DNA of 64,000 bases from Elioraea rosea (GCF_007644105.1 NZ_VFAC01000006.1:1-64000); one strand, 5' to 3'; numbered from the stretch's first letter, positions 30,645 to 40,574 are shown. Notes: generated by a model not told the origin, from the sequence alone. Program-made: numbers and translations.

Positions 30645-31646
30645 CTAGTTCCCGAGGCGCGGGCGCAGCATGTAGCGCGACGTCGCCAGGACGATGAAGG
30701 AGATGACGAACAGGATGAAGCCGAGCGCAAGAAGCGAGGAGAGCTTCAGCGAGCCCTGCAGCGCCTCGGGGAACTCGAGCGCGATGACGGAGGCGATCGT
30801 GTTGCCGGTGGCGAAAAGCGACGGGCTGATCGCGTTGGCGTTGCCGATCACGAAGGTCACCGCCATCGTCTCGCCGAGCGCGCGGCCGAGGCCGAGCATG
30901 ATGCCGCCGACCACGGAGGCGCGCGTGTAGGGGAACACGACGTTGCGCACGACCTCCCAGCGCGTCGCGCCGAGGCCGTAGGCGCTCTCCTTGTAGATCG
31001 CCGGAACCTGCATGAAGACGTCGCGCATGGTCGCTGCGATGAAGGGCAGGATCATGATCGCGAGGATGAGTGCCGCGGTGAAGATGCCGATGCCAAAGGC
31101 CGGGCCGCCGAACAGCTCGTTCAGGATGGGGATGTCCATCGTCCAGTCCTGGATCGGCGGCTGGACGTATTGCGCGAGGAACGGTGCGAGGACGAACAGG
31201 CCCCACATGCCGTAGATGATCGAGGGCACGGCGGCGAGCAGCTCGATCGCGATGCCTACGGGCCGGCGGATCACCTCCGGTGCGATCTCGGTGAGGTAGT
31301 AGGCGATGCCAAAGGCGACAGGCACCGCGAAGACGATCGCGAGGATGGAGGTGACGATGGTGCCGTAGACGGAGATGACGGCGCCGAACTGCTCCCGCAC
31401 CGAATCCCACTCCGCGCTCCAGAGGAAGCCGAAGCCGAACTCGCGGAAGGCAGGCCAGCCGCCGATGAAGAGCAGGACGATGATGCCGCCGAGCAGGCCG
31501 AGCACGAGAAGGCCCGCGGCGGTGACGATGCCTTCGAAGATCCGGTCGCCAAGGTTGGAGGACCGGCGTGCCGTGCGCGCCCGGCCCCCATGGCTGCCGA
31601 GCGGGCCGCCCATCGTTGCCGCCGCGCTAGCTGCCTGCTGCATCAT
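30645..31646 (-). CDS. pstC: Phosphate ABC transporter permease PstC
   Basis: Second permease of the Pst importer, 333 residues with six predicted helices. The EAA-type loop is YKESAYGLGATRWEVVRNVV, and AIELLAAVPSIIYGMWGLFV is a typical PstC segment. Two ATG codons lie in a row at the start; the first is used. A 98-bp gap containing a hairpin separates it from pstS. Confidence 0.95.
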   Translation of the reverse strand: MMQQAASAAATMGGPLGSHGGRARTARRSSNLGDRIFEGIVTAAGLLVLGLLGGIIVLLFIGGWPAFREFGFGFLWSAEWDSVREQFGAVISVYGTIVTSILAIVFAVPVAFGIAYYLTEIAPEVIRRPVGIAIELLAAVPSIIYGMWGLFVLAPFLAQYVQPPIQDWTMDIPILNELFGGPAFGIGIFTAALILAIMILPFIAATMRDVFMQVPAIYKESAYGLGATRWEVVRNVVFPYTRASVVGGIMLGLGRALGETMAVTFVIGNANAISPSLFATGNTIASVIALEFPEALQGSLKLSSLLALGFILFVISFIVLATSRYMLRPRLGN

Positions 31647-31698
31647 GCCCCCTCGGCATCGACCGGCCCCTTCGCCCCATCACGCAAGACACCTGGCA

Positions 31699-31728
31699 GG
31701 GTGGCAGGACCGCCAGGCCCCGCCACCC
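31699..31728 (-). other. Hairpin in the pstS-pstC gap
   Basis: GGGTGGC and GCCACCC arms (31699-31705 with 31722-31728) enclose 16 nt. There is no U-run. Such intercistronic stems can stabilise an upstream message and make the binding protein more abundant than the permeases; that role here is inference. Confidence 0.35.
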
Positions 31729-31744
31729 CAGACCGGGTTTCACC

Positions 31745-32797
31745 TCACGAACCGCTGCCCGTCCAGATGACTTCGCCGTTCGGGCCCTTGATCTCGCGGC
31801 TCCAGGCCTGGCGGATCACGTCCTTCACGTTCTGCGGGAGCGGGATGTAGCCGAGTTCGTCGGCGAACCGGTCACCCTCCTTGAAGGCCCAGTCGAAGAA
31901 CCGCATCACGTTGCGGCTGCCGGCAACGTCGGTCGGGTTCTTCGGCAGGAGGATGTAGGTGGGCGCCACGATCGGCCAGCTCTTCTCGCCCTGCTGGTCG
32001 AGCAGCGAGATGCCGAAGGTCGGGTCCGACAGCCAGTCGGCCGAGGCGGCCGAGGCCTGGAACGTGTCCTCCGTCGGGTAGACGAAGTTGCCCGCCTTGT
32101 TGCGGAGCTGCGCCATGGCGAGGTTGTTCTGCTTGGCGTAGGCATGCTCGACATAGCCGATCGAGCCGCGCGTCTGCCGCACGATGCCGGCCACGCCCGC
32201 GTTGCCGCGCCCGCCCGTGCCCGCCTTCCAGGGAACCGAGGTGCCCTGGCCCACGTTCGTCTTGAACTCGTCTGAGACGATCGAGAGGTAGCCCGCGAAC
32301 TGGAAGGTCGTGCCCGACCCGTCGGCGCGGTAGACCGGCGCGATCGGCAGGTTCGGCAGGTTCAGCTCGCGGTTCAGCTCGACGAGCTTGGGGTCGTTCC
32401 AGCGGCGGATCTTGCCAAGATACATGTCGGCCACGAGCTCGCCCGTCAGCCGCAGCTTGCCGCTCTCGATGCCTGGGATGTTGTAGACGAGGACGATCGA
32501 GCCCAGCACCGTCGGGAACTGGAACAGGTTGGCCTGGCCGAGCCGCTCCGCGGTCAGGTTGGCGTCGGAGGCGCCGAACAGCACGGTGCGGTTGGTGATC
32601 TGGTTGATGCCACCGCCCGAGCCGATGGCCTGGTAGTTCAGCTGCAGCCCCGTGGGCTCCTGCCCCGCCTCGCCCCATTTCTGATAGAGCGGTGCCGGGA
32701 ACGTCGCCCCCGCGCCGGTGATCTGCTGCGCCGCGGCCGTCCCGAACGACAGGACAAGCCCGGCAGCGGCCGCGAGGGCCGTGTTTCGGATGCTCAC
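31745..32797 (-). CDS. pstS: Phosphate-binding periplasmic protein PstS
   Basis: Solute-binding protein of the phosphate importer, 350 residues. The signal peptide ends with GTAAAQ (about residues 1-23). Phosphate-binding segments are ITGAGATFPAPLYQKW, the GSGGGI loop and RADGSGTTFQF. GNAGVAGIVRQTRGSIGYVE is conserved in PstS. It is the first gene of pstSCAB-phoU-phoB, and a Pho-box-like repeat lies about 100 bp upstream. Confidence 0.96.
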   Translation of the reverse strand: MSIRNTALAAAAGLVLSFGTAAAQQITGAGATFPAPLYQKWGEAGQEPTGLQLNYQAIGSGGGINQITNRTVLFGASDANLTAERLGQANLFQFPTVLGSIVLVYNIPGIESGKLRLTGELVADMYLGKIRRWNDPKLVELNRELNLPNLPIAPVYRADGSGTTFQFAGYLSIVSDEFKTNVGQGTSVPWKAGTGGRGNAGVAGIVRQTRGSIGYVEHAYAKQNNLAMAQLRNKAGNFVYPTEDTFQASAASADWLSDPTFGISLLDQQGEKSWPIVAPTYILLPKNPTDVAGSRNVMRFFDWAFKEGDRFADELGYIPLPQNVKDVIRQAWSREIKGPNGEVIWTGSGS

Positions 32798-32898
32798 TCC
32801 ACCTCTCCCTTGTCACATTCAGACGCGACGGCACGCGCCGCCGCGACTCCTGGCGGGCGCCACCATAGGAGCCGTCCAAGACGGTCATGTTTCGGTTT

Positions 32899-32916
32899 GA
32901 TGAAGCTTCCGTGACA
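32899..32916 (-). promoter_or_regulatory. Pho-box-like direct repeat upstream of pstS
   Basis: On the minus strand, GTGTCAC and GCTTCAT are separated by GGAA, the 7+4+7 layout of the PhoB consensus CTGTCAT-N4-CTGTCAC. The first half matches 6 of 7 bases; the second matches mainly in TCAT. It points toward pstS, about 100 bp away. No convincing -10 hexamer is seen at the expected distance. Confidence 0.45.
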
Positions 32917-33045
32917 CTCGCACCGCCGGGCACGAACGCATGTCCGGACAACATGCGAGCGTTGTCGAGAAGCGCGGCCGCCTTCGCGCGGGGGCGCGAA
33001 GCGGCGCAGCGATACGCACTCAGCGTCATTGGCGGTGCCAGGAAA

Positions 33046-33122
33046 TGGTCGGAGCGGCGGGATTCGAACCCACGACCCCCAGTCCCCCAGACTGATGCGC
33101 TACCAGGCTGCGCTACGCTCCG
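33046..33122 (-). tRNA. tRNA-Pro (anticodon GGG)
   Basis: A 77-nt cloverleaf on the minus strand. The acceptor stem CGGAGCG/CGCTCCG is followed by A and an encoded CCA. The D-arm is GCGC...GCGC. The anticodon stem TCAGT/ACTGG closes the loop CTGGGGG with anticodon GGG. The T-loop is GGTTCGAATC. A promoter with a perfect TTGACA lies immediately upstream. Confidence 0.96.
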
Positions 33123-33130
33123 ACGGCCCT

Positions 33131-33159
33131 CTGATGGCCCGCGCCTTCGCGGCTGTCAA
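33131..33159 (-). promoter_or_regulatory. Promoter for tRNA-Pro
   Basis: Minus-strand TTGACA (33154-33159) is a perfect -35. CATCAG (33131-33136), 17 bp away, is a weak -10. Transcription would start one or two bases before the mature tRNA 5' end. Confidence 0.55.
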
Positions 33160-33188
33160 CGCCCGCGCCGCGGGGCAGCCCGGCCCAG

Positions 33189-33779
33189 CTACTCCTGGTC
33201 CGAGCCCGCCCGGCGAGCCTCGCGATGCTCTGCCGGGACGTCGATCAGCGAGCGGATGGCACGGAGCTCCGCCAGCAGGTCACCGAGCACGGCGCGAAGC
33301 GCTGCCTCGCGCCCTTCGCCCGCGGGCGCGGGCGCGGCGGCACGCTCCGCACGCACGCGAACGACGGGCTTCGGCGCCCGCGCCCGCTCAGCTTCCGCGC
33401 TGCCAGGCGGCATGCCGGGAAGCGGAAGCTGCGGCTTCGGCGCCTCCTCGAGCTCCGGCTCGGCGTGCTCCGGCAGGGGTGCCTCGCCCTCCTCGGCGCC
33501 GCCTTCGCGCAGCAGGCGCTGCACGCCCTTGATCGTGTAGCCCTGGATGTAGAGCAGGTCGCTGATCCGGCGGAGGAGATCGACATCCTCCGGCCGGTAG
33601 TAGCGCCGTCCGCCGCCGCGCTTCAGCGGCTTCAGCTGGGGAAACTTGGTTTCCCAGAAGCGCAGCACATGCTGCGGGATGTGAAGTTCATCGGCCACCT
33701 CGCTGATCGTTCGGAAAGCCGATGGCGCCTTCCGCCCAGGCGCGCGCTGCGGCGGGAGCGGATCCCCGTCGGGGCTCAC
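33189..33779 (-). CDS. MerR-family transcriptional regulator
   Basis: A 196-residue protein with an N-terminal MerR winged helix (about 23-95: [20 protein letters not shown], then [12 protein letters not shown]) and an A/P/E-rich C-terminal region without cysteines for metal sensing. In alphaproteobacteria a MerR gene of this type commonly follows ihfA; its targets are unknown to me. Its start overlaps the ihfA stop as ATGA. Confidence 0.9.
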   Translation of the reverse strand: MSPDGDPLPPQRAPGRKAPSAFRTISEVADELHIPQHVLRFWETKFPQLKPLKRGGGRRYYRPEDVDLLRRISDLLYIQGYTIKGVQRLLREGGAEEGEAPLPEHAEPELEEAPKPQLPLPGMPPGSAEAERARAPKPVVRVRAERAAAPAPAGEGREAALRAVLGDLLAELRAIRSLIDVPAEHREARRAGSDQE

Positions 33780-34093
33780 GCCTCATCCTCCGCCGGCACG
33801 GTCTGGCCGTTCACACGCGCCTTCAGCACTTGGCTTGGCCGGAAAACCAGCACCTTGCGGGGCAGAATGGGCACCTCGATGCCGGTCTTGGGGTTGCGGC
33901 CGATGCGCCGCCCCTTCTGCCGCACGGCAAATGTTCCGAATGAGGAGATTTTCACGGGCTGGCCCTGCTCGAGCGCGCCGGCGACGATCTCGAGCACGGT
34001 CTCGACAAGCTGCGCTGACTCGTTGCGCGACAAGCCAACCTGTTCGTAGACGGCCTCGGCAAGCTGCGCGCGCGTCACCGTGCTTCCCGTCAT
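33776..34093 (-). CDS. ihfA: Integration host factor alpha subunit
   Basis: DNA-bending protein of the HU/IHF family, 105 residues. Helices at the start ([20 protein letters not shown]), the ISSFGTFAV strand and the DNA-intercalating arm [12 protein letters not shown] are clear, and [11 protein letters not shown] follows. The arm composition and the plsX-fabH-ihfA-merR order support IhfA rather than HU. It probably has its own promoter at 34126-34155. Confidence 0.93.
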   Translation of the reverse strand: MTGSTVTRAQLAEAVYEQVGLSRNESAQLVETVLEIVAGALEQGQPVKISSFGTFAVRQKGRRIGRNPKTGIEVPILPRKVLVFRPSQVLKARVNGQTVPAEDEA

Positions 34094-34125
34094 GCCGCCT
34101 CGTCCAACTTTGCTTCGTTACAAGG

Positions 34126-34155
34126 ACGCTACCAGCCGTTGCTTCGCTCCGTCAA
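34126..34155 (-). promoter_or_regulatory. Sigma-70-like promoter for ihfA
   Basis: Minus-strand TTGACG (34150-34155) and TAGCGT (34126-34131) with an 18-bp spacer. The predicted leader is about 26 nt. The rest of the 34094-34227 gap shows no clear fabH terminator. Confidence 0.45.
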
Positions 34156-34227
34156 GCAGAGTGCCCGGCCGAATGAAGAAAGATCAGGGCATTAGGATGG
34201 GCGGATCAGGCGCCCAGGAAGCGCGGC

Positions 34228-35253
34228 CTAAAGGCGGGCAAGCGCGGCGCCCCAGGTGAGCCCGCCGCCGATCGCCTCCATCAGGACGAGCTGGCCCTTG
34301 CGCAGCCTGCCGTCGCGATGCGCCTCCCAGAGCGCGAGCGGGATCGAGGCGGCGGAGGTGTTGGCGTGGCGATCGACGGTCACCACGACGCGCTCCGGCG
34401 GAAGCCCGATCTTGCGGCCCATCGCGTCGATGATGCGGAGGTTCGCCTGGTGGGGCACCAGCCAGTCCACATCGCCCTGGGCTAGGCCGTTCGCGGCGAG
34501 CGCCTCGTCAACCACCGCGGCGAGCTTGGACACGGCGTGGCGGAACACCTCCCGCCCCTGCATGCGCACATGCCCGACGGTACCGGTCGTGCCCGGGCCG
34601 CCATCGACGTGGAGGATGCCCTCGTGCCGTCCGTCGGCGTGGAGATGCGTCGAGAGGATGCCAGGCTCGGCGGTGTCGCCGCGCCCCTCTGCCGCACGGA
34701 GGACCACCGCCCCCGCCCCGTCCCCGAACAGCACCGCCGTGCCACGGTCGGACCAATCGAGGATGCGGGAGTTCACCTCGGTGCCGATCACCAGCAGCGC
34801 GCGGGCCTGGCCTGCGCGGATCATCGCGTCGGCCACGGAGAGGGCGTAGATGAAGCCGGTGCACACGGCTGCGACGTCGAACGCAAAGCCCCGCGTCATG
34901 CCGAGCTTCGCCTGCACGAACACCGCCGTGGCGGGATAGGTCCGGTCGGGCGTGGAGGTGGCGAGCACGATGCCGTCGATCGCCTCCGGCTCGAGCCCGG
35001 CATCGGCAAGTGCCGCCCGGGCCGCCTCGGCGGCGAGGTCGGAGGCGGTCACCCCATCTGCCGCGATGCGCCGCTCGCGGATTCCGGTGCGCTCGATGAT
35101 CCACTCGTTCGAGGTATCGAGCGTCGCGGCGAGATCGTCATTCGTCACGACGCGGGGCGGCAGGGCGCCGCCGAAACCTGCAAACACCGAGCGGATGCGC
35201 GGCGCGACGGCGGCGGGCGCGCCAGGGTCGCGCGCGGGGTGGACGCCGTCCAT
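34228..35253 (-). CDS. fabH: 3-oxoacyl-ACP synthase III (FabH)
   Basis: Starts type II fatty acid synthesis by condensing acetyl-CoA with malonyl-ACP. The 341-residue protein has C131 ([11 protein letters not shown]), the histidine of PHQANLRII and the asparagine of [13 protein letters not shown], which complete the Cys-His-Asn triad. The first 18 residues are extra compared with most FabH, so a later start is possible. It lies 4 nt after plsX. Confidence 0.95.
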   Translation of the reverse strand: MDGVHPARDPGAPAAVAPRIRSVFAGFGGALPPRVVTNDDLAATLDTSNEWIIERTGIRERRIAADGVTASDLAAEAARAALADAGLEPEAIDGIVLATSTPDRTYPATAVFVQAKLGMTRGFAFDVAAVCTGFIYALSVADAMIRAGQARALLVIGTEVNSRILDWSDRGTAVLFGDGAGAVVLRAAEGRGDTAEPGILSTHLHADGRHEGILHVDGGPGTTGTVGHVRMQGREVFRHAVSKLAAVVDEALAANGLAQGDVDWLVPHQANLRIIDAMGRKIGLPPERVVVTVDRHANTSAASIPLALWEAHRDGRLRKGQLVLMEAIGGGLTWGAALARL

Positions 35254-35257
35254 CGCC

Positions 35258-36367
35258 TCAGCCCGACACGGAGGCGGGCACGGCAGGAGCGCCCCGCGCG
35301 GCCTCGCCGTTGCCGTTCGCTAGCGCCTGCTCGCGCGCCGTGCGCGCCGCGGCCTCCTCGCGGAGCTGCGTCAGCTCTGCGCCGATGCGCTCGTTGAACC
35401 CGTGCGTGACCATGTCCATCGCGAGGTCGACGGCGTGGGCGAAGCCGAGCGCGTCTGTGCCGCCATGGCTCTTCACCACGACGCCGTTGAGGCCGAGCAG
35501 GACGGCGCCGTTGTAGCGCCGCGGGTCGAGCCATTCGCGAAGGCGCTCGAGCGCGGGGCGGGCGAGGATGTAGCCGAGCTTGGCCGCGAGCGTCGAGGAG
35601 AAGACCTGGCGAAGGAGGTCGCGCACCAGCTTGAGCGTGCCCTCCCCGGTCTTCAGCGCGACGTTTCCGGTGAACCCGTCCGTCACCACGACGTCGACCG
35701 TTCCGGCGGCGATGTCGTGGCCCTCGATGAAGCCGTGGAAAAGCGGCGAGACATGCGAGGCGCGCAGCACCTCGGCCGCCTGGCGAACCCGCTCGTCCCC
35801 CTTCAACTCCTCGGCGCCCACGTTGAGCAGGCCGATGGAGGGGGAGCGGAGGCCGAGAACGGTACGGGCGAACACTTCACCCATCACCGCGAACTCGACG
35901 AGGTTGCGCGCATCGCACTGCACGTTCGCGCCGAGGTCGAGCATCACGAAGTCGCCGCGCGCGGAGGGGCCTATACCGGCCATGGCGGGGCGGTCGATGC
36001 CGGGCAGCGACTTGAGCACGATCTTGGCGAGCGCCATCAGCGCGCCGGTGTTGCCGGCGCTGACCACGCCGTCGGCCTCGCCGGCCGCAACCGCGTCGAT
36101 CGCAATGCGCATCGAGGAGTTCCGCAGCCGCAGCGCGGCCGTGGGCTTCATCTCGTTCGGCACTGCCTCGGCCGCGTGGCGCAGCGTGCAGGCAGCGGCC
36201 AGCGCAGGCTTGCGGGCAAGCAGCGGCGTCAGCGCCGCCTCGTCGCCGACGAGCAGGAAACGCGTGCCAGGATGGCGCTCGAGCGCGACGGCGAGCCCGT
36301 CGATGACCATCGCGGGCGCCTTGTCGCCGCCCATCGCGTCGACGACGAGCGGATACGGAGCGCTCAT
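35258..36367 (-). CDS. plsX: Phosphate acyltransferase PlsX
   Basis: Makes acyl-phosphate from acyl-ACP for phospholipid synthesis with PlsY. The 369-residue protein starts with [16 protein letters not shown]. The conserved [17 protein letters not shown] and [20 protein letters not shown] follow. The C-terminal 25 residues are low-complexity. It sits in the DUF177-rpmF-plsX-fabH cluster. Confidence 0.95.
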   Translation of the reverse strand: MSAPYPLVVDAMGGDKAPAMVIDGLAVALERHPGTRFLLVGDEAALTPLLARKPALAAACTLRHAAEAVPNEMKPTAALRLRNSSMRIAIDAVAAGEADGVVSAGNTGALMALAKIVLKSLPGIDRPAMAGIGPSARGDFVMLDLGANVQCDARNLVEFAVMGEVFARTVLGLRSPSIGLLNVGAEELKGDERVRQAAEVLRASHVSPLFHGFIEGHDIAAGTVDVVVTDGFTGNVALKTGEGTLKLVRDLLRQVFSSTLAAKLGYILARPALERLREWLDPRRYNGAVLLGLNGVVVKSHGGTDALGFAHAVDLAMDMVTHGFNERIGAELTQLREEAAARTAREQALANGNGEAARGAPAVPASVSG

Positions 36368-36445
36368 GGGGCAAGGACCGGGGTCGTCACGCCCCGGCCA
36401 GCCCGCTCAGGCACGGCTCGCGCCATGCTTCCTCCGTGCCGCCGC

Positions 36446-36649
36446 TCAGGTGCGGACGACAACCTTCAGCTTGTCCCCCGCCGGCGCGATCTCGCGGCCG
36501 TCATAATAGCCGCAGGACCCGCAGACATGGTGCGGGCGCTTGAGCTCGCCGCAGTTGGGGCACTCGCCATGTGCCTCGGTGTGCAAGGCCTCATGCGAAC
36601 GGCGCATGTTGCGCCGTGAAGGGGACGTCTTCCGCTTGGGAACCGCCAT
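36446..36649 (-). CDS. rpmF: 50S ribosomal protein L32
   Basis: A 67-residue zinc-type L32 that starts [19 protein letters not shown], the family signature. The zinc ligands C30, C33, C43 and C46 are all present (CPNC and CGSC). It is followed by plsX after 78 nt and probably has its own promoter at 36698-36726. Confidence 0.97.
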   Translation of the reverse strand: MAVPKRKTSPSRRNMRRSHEALHTEAHGECPNCGELKRPHHVCGSCGYYDGREIAPAGDKLKVVVRT

Positions 36650-36697
36650 TGGGATCCGCCTTGCTCTGTCACGAAAAGGAAACCGTGGAAGGGCGAG

Positions 36698-36726
36698 TTG
36701 CTAGCAGAGGCCCTCCGGCGCGTAAA
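36698..36726 (-). promoter_or_regulatory. Sigma-70-like promoter for rpmF-plsX-fabH
   Basis: Minus-strand TTTACG (36721-36726) and TAGCAA (36698-36703) with 17 bp between. The leader to rpmF would be about 40 nt. It lies in the 131-bp gap after DUF177. Confidence 0.4.
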
Positions 36727-36780
36727 GTTCCAAGTGCCACAGGAGTTTCCAGCATTTTCCGCATGGCTCGCCGATACCGG

Positions 36781-37251
36781 TCAGGTCGCGTCGTGCGGCG
36801 GGGCCTCGGCGCCTGGGGCACGCGGCCACGGGTCCATCACCAGTGCGAGGGTCTGCGACACCGCCTCCCCGAGGTCGATGGTGCCGCCTTCGTAGGGTTC
36901 CTCGTCCTCGGCCTCCGCATCGAGCTCGACCTCGCCTGGCCCCGAATCCTCGGGGCGGAATAGAATCGACAAGGGCTCGTCGATCCTCTCCGCGATGGGC
37001 TCGAGGCTGACGACGCAGAGACGGTCGAGCGTCGCGCGAAGCCGCCCGCGCACCGCGACGAGCCCCTTGCCGCGCGGGGCGAGGCGAAGCTCGGCCTCGA
37101 CCTCCCGCACGCCCTCCACGCCGAGGCGTCGGGCGAGCGCCTGCCGCTCCGCCTCGGTGGCGGTCAGCGTCACCGCCTCGCCGCCCGGCTTCAGGGTGGC
37201 GACGGTGACGGGGCGGGAGAACTCGGGTCGCGAGATCACGGCCCTGCCCAT
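36781..37251 (-). CDS. DUF177/YceD family protein
   Basis: A 156-residue protein of the YceD/DUF177 family, which is nearly always next to rpmF and has been linked to 23S rRNA or ribosome metabolism. Landmarks are the N-terminal EFSRPV, RGRLRATLDRLCVVSLEPI (one cysteine only) and the acidic middle ending in GGTIDLGEAVSQTLALVMDPWPR. The ATG at 37251 overlaps the upstream stop by one base (TGATG), which decides the start. Confidence 0.88.
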   Translation of the reverse strand: MGRAVISRPEFSRPVTVATLKPGGEAVTLTATEAERQALARRLGVEGVREVEAELRLAPRGKGLVAVRGRLRATLDRLCVVSLEPIAERIDEPLSILFRPEDSGPGEVELDAEAEDEEPYEGGTIDLGEAVSQTLALVMDPWPRAPGAEAPPHDAT

Positions 37252-37805
37252 CACGATTGGGCGAGCGCCGCCGAGGCGGGCAGGAACTGCGCCTCGCCAG
37301 CCACGAGCGCGGCGAAGTCCTGGCCTGCGAGGTGCCGGCGCTGGCGGTGCACCGCCTCTGCGAGCCGCGCCGCCCCCTCGGTCGGCGCCTCTACGCGCCA
37401 GACATTCCGCCCCAGCGCCTCGGCGAGCGCCCCCTCCTCCCCGCTCTCGACGGCCGCGGCATAGACCCGGGCGCGGCCGTTGAAGGCCTCCCACATCACC
37501 TTCACCTTCTTGCCGACGGAAAGGTCGCCAACCCCCATCTCGCGCAGGTTCTGGTCCATGTCCGCGAACATCGCGTCGAACACGGCCTGGGCGAGCTCTG
37601 GCCCGCGCGCATCCGGGTCCGACCGCGCGCGGTCGACCAGGAGGAAGGCGAAGACGGCGATCATGTCGAAGCGGCCGTCGAGCGTGTCGGGAACGCCGAG
37701 CTCGGCATACCAGGCAGGGTCGCGCGCCGCGGCGACGGCCATGCCGTAGAGCCGGAAGCCCTCGCGCTCGAAACGGCGGCGGCGGAACAGCGAGGCAAGG
37801 GGCAT
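37251..37805 (-). CDS. Ubiquinol-cytochrome c chaperone family protein (CBP3/UQCC1-like)
   Basis: A 184-residue homologue of the mitochondrial CBP3/UQCC1 assembly factor for cytochrome b of the bc1 complex. Characteristic segments are YGMAVAAARDPAWYAELGVPDTLDGRFDM, where the FDM..F core is typical, and DMDQNLREMGVGDLSVGKKVK. The frame is open to 37904. The ATG at 37805 matches the usual N-terminus (LASLFRRRR). It is coupled to DUF177 and divergent from the lipoprotein gene. Confidence 0.86.
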   Translation of the reverse strand: MPLASLFRRRRFEREGFRLYGMAVAAARDPAWYAELGVPDTLDGRFDMIAVFAFLLVDRARSDPDARGPELAQAVFDAMFADMDQNLREMGVGDLSVGKKVKVMWEAFNGRARVYAAAVESGEEGALAEALGRNVWRVEAPTEGAARLAEAVHRQRRHLAGQDFAALVAGEAQFLPASAALAQS

Positions 37806-37927
37806 GGCTTCGATCCGGCTTCGGGGCGCTTGCCGAACGGCACGTTGACAGCACGCCGGCGAGTGTGACACCCGATGAGATGGTCCGGACAGGATCGGCG
37901 TCAATCGCAGTCCGGGATGGGATCGCC

Positions 37928-38419
37928 ATGCACAAGACCAGCCTCGGGGCCCGCCTCGGCCCTCTCCTGCTCGCCGGCACCCTTCTCGCCGGCTGCGGCA
38001 TCGTCGACTCGACGAAGGATCCGCGCGGCCACCGGGTCGACAAGGAGCTCCTGGCCGAGATCGTCCCCGGCGTGCAGACGCGGGCCGACGTCACCGCCCT
38101 GCTCGGCTCGCCGACCGCCACCGCGCCGTTCGGGGAGGAGACCTGGTACTACATCGGCGGGATGACGGAGAACCGCGTCGGCCGCGTCGACGCGCTGATC
38201 GAGCAGGAGGTCGTCGCCGTCCGCTTCGACAGGATGGGCGTGGTCCAGGGCTTCGAGGTGATCGGCAAGGACGAAGCCAAGCCCATCGACCCCATCGCGC
38301 GCGTCACCCCCACCCCTGGCAACGACGTGAGCTTCCTCGGCATGCTTCTCGGCAATATCGGGCGCTTCAGCCCGGGCGGGCCGGCGCAGAACCGCGGCCC
38401 CGGCGCGCCGGGCATCTGA
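37928..38419 (+). CDS. BamE/OmlA-like outer-membrane lipoprotein
   Basis: A 163-residue lipoprotein; the lipobox LLAGC places the lipidated cysteine at 23. The SmpA/OmlA domain is visible in IVPGVQTRADVTALLGSPTATAPFGEETWYYIG, the core of BamE, which stabilises the BAM outer-membrane insertion complex. A start at 37865 is open, but the ATG at 37928 puts the signal peptide at the N-terminus. A strong terminator follows. Confidence 0.88.
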   Translation: MHKTSLGARLGPLLLAGTLLAGCGIVDSTKDPRGHRVDKELLAEIVPGVQTRADVTALLGSPTATAPFGEETWYYIGGMTENRVGRVDALIEQEVVAVRFDRMGVVQGFEVIGKDEAKPIDPIARVTPTPGNDVSFLGMLLGNIGRFSPGGPAQNRGPGAPGI

Positions 38420-38449
38420 CGACCCGACCGGGTCCCGCCCCCGAACGGC

Positions 38450-38481
38450 AAAGGGCCGGCGGATCGCTCCGCCGGCCCTTT
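38450..38481. terminator. Bidirectional intrinsic terminator between the BamE-like gene and hppA
   Basis: A perfect 14-bp stem (38450-38463 with 38468-38481) has a 4-nt TCGC loop. Arms start with AAAGGG and end with CCCTTT, so each strand ends in T residues. It sits between two convergent genes and can serve both. Confidence 0.85.
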
Positions 38482-38501
38482 CGTTTGGCTCTGTCCGCGC
38501 C

Positions 38502-40574
38502 TCAGCCGACGAGCTTGGCGAGGATCGCGAGAAGCAGGATGGCCACGATGTTGATGATCTTGATCATCGGGTTCACCGCCGGCCCGGCCGTGTCCTTGTA
38601 CGGATCGCCGACCGTGTCGCCGGTGACAGCCGCCTTGTGCGCCTCCGAGCCCTTGCCGCCATGCAGCCCGGTCTCGATCAGCTTCTTGGCGTTGTCCCAG
38701 GCACCGCCGCCGGCCGTCATCGAGATCGCGACGAAGAGGCCGGTCACGATCGTGCCGAGCAGCATCGCGCCGAGCGAGGCGAAGGCAGCCGCCTGGCCGG
38801 CGATGACCGCGATCACCACCCACAGCACCACGGGCGCGAGCACCGGCAGCATCGAGGGGATGACCATCTCCTTGATGGCGGCCTTGGTCAGCATGTCGAC
38901 GGCGCGGCCGTAATCAGGCTTGGCCGTGCCTTCCATGATGCCCGGAATCTCGCGGAACTGCCGCCGCACCTCGACGACCACGCTTGCCGCCGCACGGCCG
39001 ACGGCCGTCATGCCCATCGAGCCGAACAGGTAGGGGAGCATGCCGCCCATGAAGAGGCCGATGACGACATAGGGGTCGGCCAGGCTGAACTCGACGGGCA
39101 CCGAGGGGAAGTAGTGCTTCAGGTCCTCGATATAGGCGGCGAACAGCACGACGGCGGCGAGGCCGGCCGAGCCGATCGCGTAGCCCTTCGTCACCGCCTT
39201 CGTCGTGTTGCCCACCGCGTCGAGCGCGTCGGTGGTGACGCGCACCTCCGCCGGCAGCTCCGCCATCTCCGCGATGCCGCCCGCATTGTCCGTCACCGGC
39301 CCGTAGGCATCGAGCGCGACGACGATGCCGGCGAGCGCGAGCATGGTCGTTGCCGCGATGGCGATGCCGTAGATGCCCGCGGTCAGGAACGCGACCAGAA
39401 TGCCGATGCAGATGATGACGACCGGCGCAGCCGTCGCCTCCATGCTGATCGCGAGGCCCTGGATCACGTTGGTGCCGTGGCCCGTCGTCGAGGCGTTGGC
39501 GATCGAGATCACAGGGCGATACTCGGTCGCGGTATAGTATTCCGTGACCCACACGATCGCTGCGGTGACGCCCAGGCCGACGAGCGAGCAGACGAACAGC
39601 CCGAAGCCCGAGAAGGCGGTGCCCTCGATGCGACCGAGCCCGGTGTAGAGGAGCATGATCACGAAGATCAGCGCCGCGGAAATCGCGCCCGTTGCGATCA
39701 GGCCCTTGTAGAGCGCCTTCATGATGGCGTTCGAGCCATCCAGCTTGACGAAGAACGTGCCCGCGACGGAGGCCGCGATGCAGACGCCGCAGATCAGGAG
39801 CGGCAGCATCATCAGGGTCGCTGCGGTCTCGCCGGTGAAGAAGATCGCGCCTAGCAGCATGGTCGCGACGATCGTCACGGCGTAGGTCTCGAACAGGTCC
39901 GCCGCCATGCCCGCGCAGTCGCCCACGTTGTCGCCGACGTTGTCGGCGATCACGGCCGGGTTGCGGGGGTCATCCTCGGGGATGCCGGCCTCGACCTTGC
40001 CGACGAGGTCCGCGCCCACGTCGGCGCCCTTGGTGAAGATGCCGCCGCCGAGACGGGCGAAGATGGAGATGAGGCTCGCGCCAAAGGAGAGTGCGACGAG
40101 CGCCTCGAGAACCGTCCGGTCCGCCACGCCGGCGCCGCGCAGCCAGGCCCAGTAGCCGGCGACGCCGAGCAGGCCGAGACCGACCACGAGAAGCCCGGTG
40201 ATGGCTCCGGACTTGAAGCTGATGTCGAGCGCGGGCTGCAGGCCCTGCCGCGCGGCTTCCGCCGTGCGCACGTTCGCCCGCACCGAGACGTTCATGCCGA
40301 TATAGCCCGCGACGCCCGAAAGCACGGCGCCGATGACGAACCCGATGGCGGACCAGATCGACAGCAGGATCGCGAGCGCGATGCAGACGACGACGCCGAC
40401 GATGGCGATCGTGGTGTACTGCCGGTTCAGGTAGGCCTGCGCACCCTGCTGGATGGCCGCGGCGATCTCCTGCATGCGCGCGCTGCCGGCGGGAGCGCCG
40501 AGCACGGCCTTCGCCGCGTAGGCGCCATAGGCGACGGCCAGGAGGCCGCAGAGGATCACGAAGGTCAGGCTCAT
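38502..40574 (-). CDS. hppA: Membrane proton-pumping pyrophosphatase, K+-independent type
   Basis: Hydrolyses pyrophosphate and pumps protons across the inner membrane. The 690-residue protein has about 16 helices. Substrate/Mg motifs are DDPRN (201-205) and DNVGDNVGD (211-219). The segment GNTTKA has lysine at 459, the position that separates K+-independent (Lys) from K+-dependent (Ala) enzymes. The ATG at 40574 gives the normal N-terminus; the open frame runs to 40652. A Pho-box-like repeat lies about 95 bp upstream, in the reverse orientation. Confidence 0.96.
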   Translation of the reverse strand: MSLTFVILCGLLAVAYGAYAAKAVLGAPAGSARMQEIAAAIQQGAQAYLNRQYTTIAIVGVVVCIALAILLSIWSAIGFVIGAVLSGVAGYIGMNVSVRANVRTAEAARQGLQPALDISFKSGAITGLLVVGLGLLGVAGYWAWLRGAGVADRTVLEALVALSFGASLISIFARLGGGIFTKGADVGADLVGKVEAGIPEDDPRNPAVIADNVGDNVGDCAGMAADLFETYAVTIVATMLLGAIFFTGETAATLMMLPLLICGVCIAASVAGTFFVKLDGSNAIMKALYKGLIATGAISAALIFVIMLLYTGLGRIEGTAFSGFGLFVCSLVGLGVTAAIVWVTEYYTATEYRPVISIANASTTGHGTNVIQGLAISMEATAAPVVIICIGILVAFLTAGIYGIAIAATTMLALAGIVVALDAYGPVTDNAGGIAEMAELPAEVRVTTDALDAVGNTTKAVTKGYAIGSAGLAAVVLFAAYIEDLKHYFPSVPVEFSLADPYVVIGLFMGGMLPYLFGSMGMTAVGRAAASVVVEVRRQFREIPGIMEGTAKPDYGRAVDMLTKAAIKEMVIPSMLPVLAPVVLWVVIAVIAGQAAAFASLGAMLLGTIVTGLFVAISMTAGGGAWDNAKKLIETGLHGGKGSEAHKAAVTGDTVGDPYKDTAGPAVNPMIKIINIVAILLLAILAKLVG

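Noticed and set aside
29744-30730. Longer pstA starting at 30730
   Set aside because: The extra 34 residues are Ser/Arg-rich, overlap pstC in another frame and precede a good ribosome binding site for the ATG at 30628.
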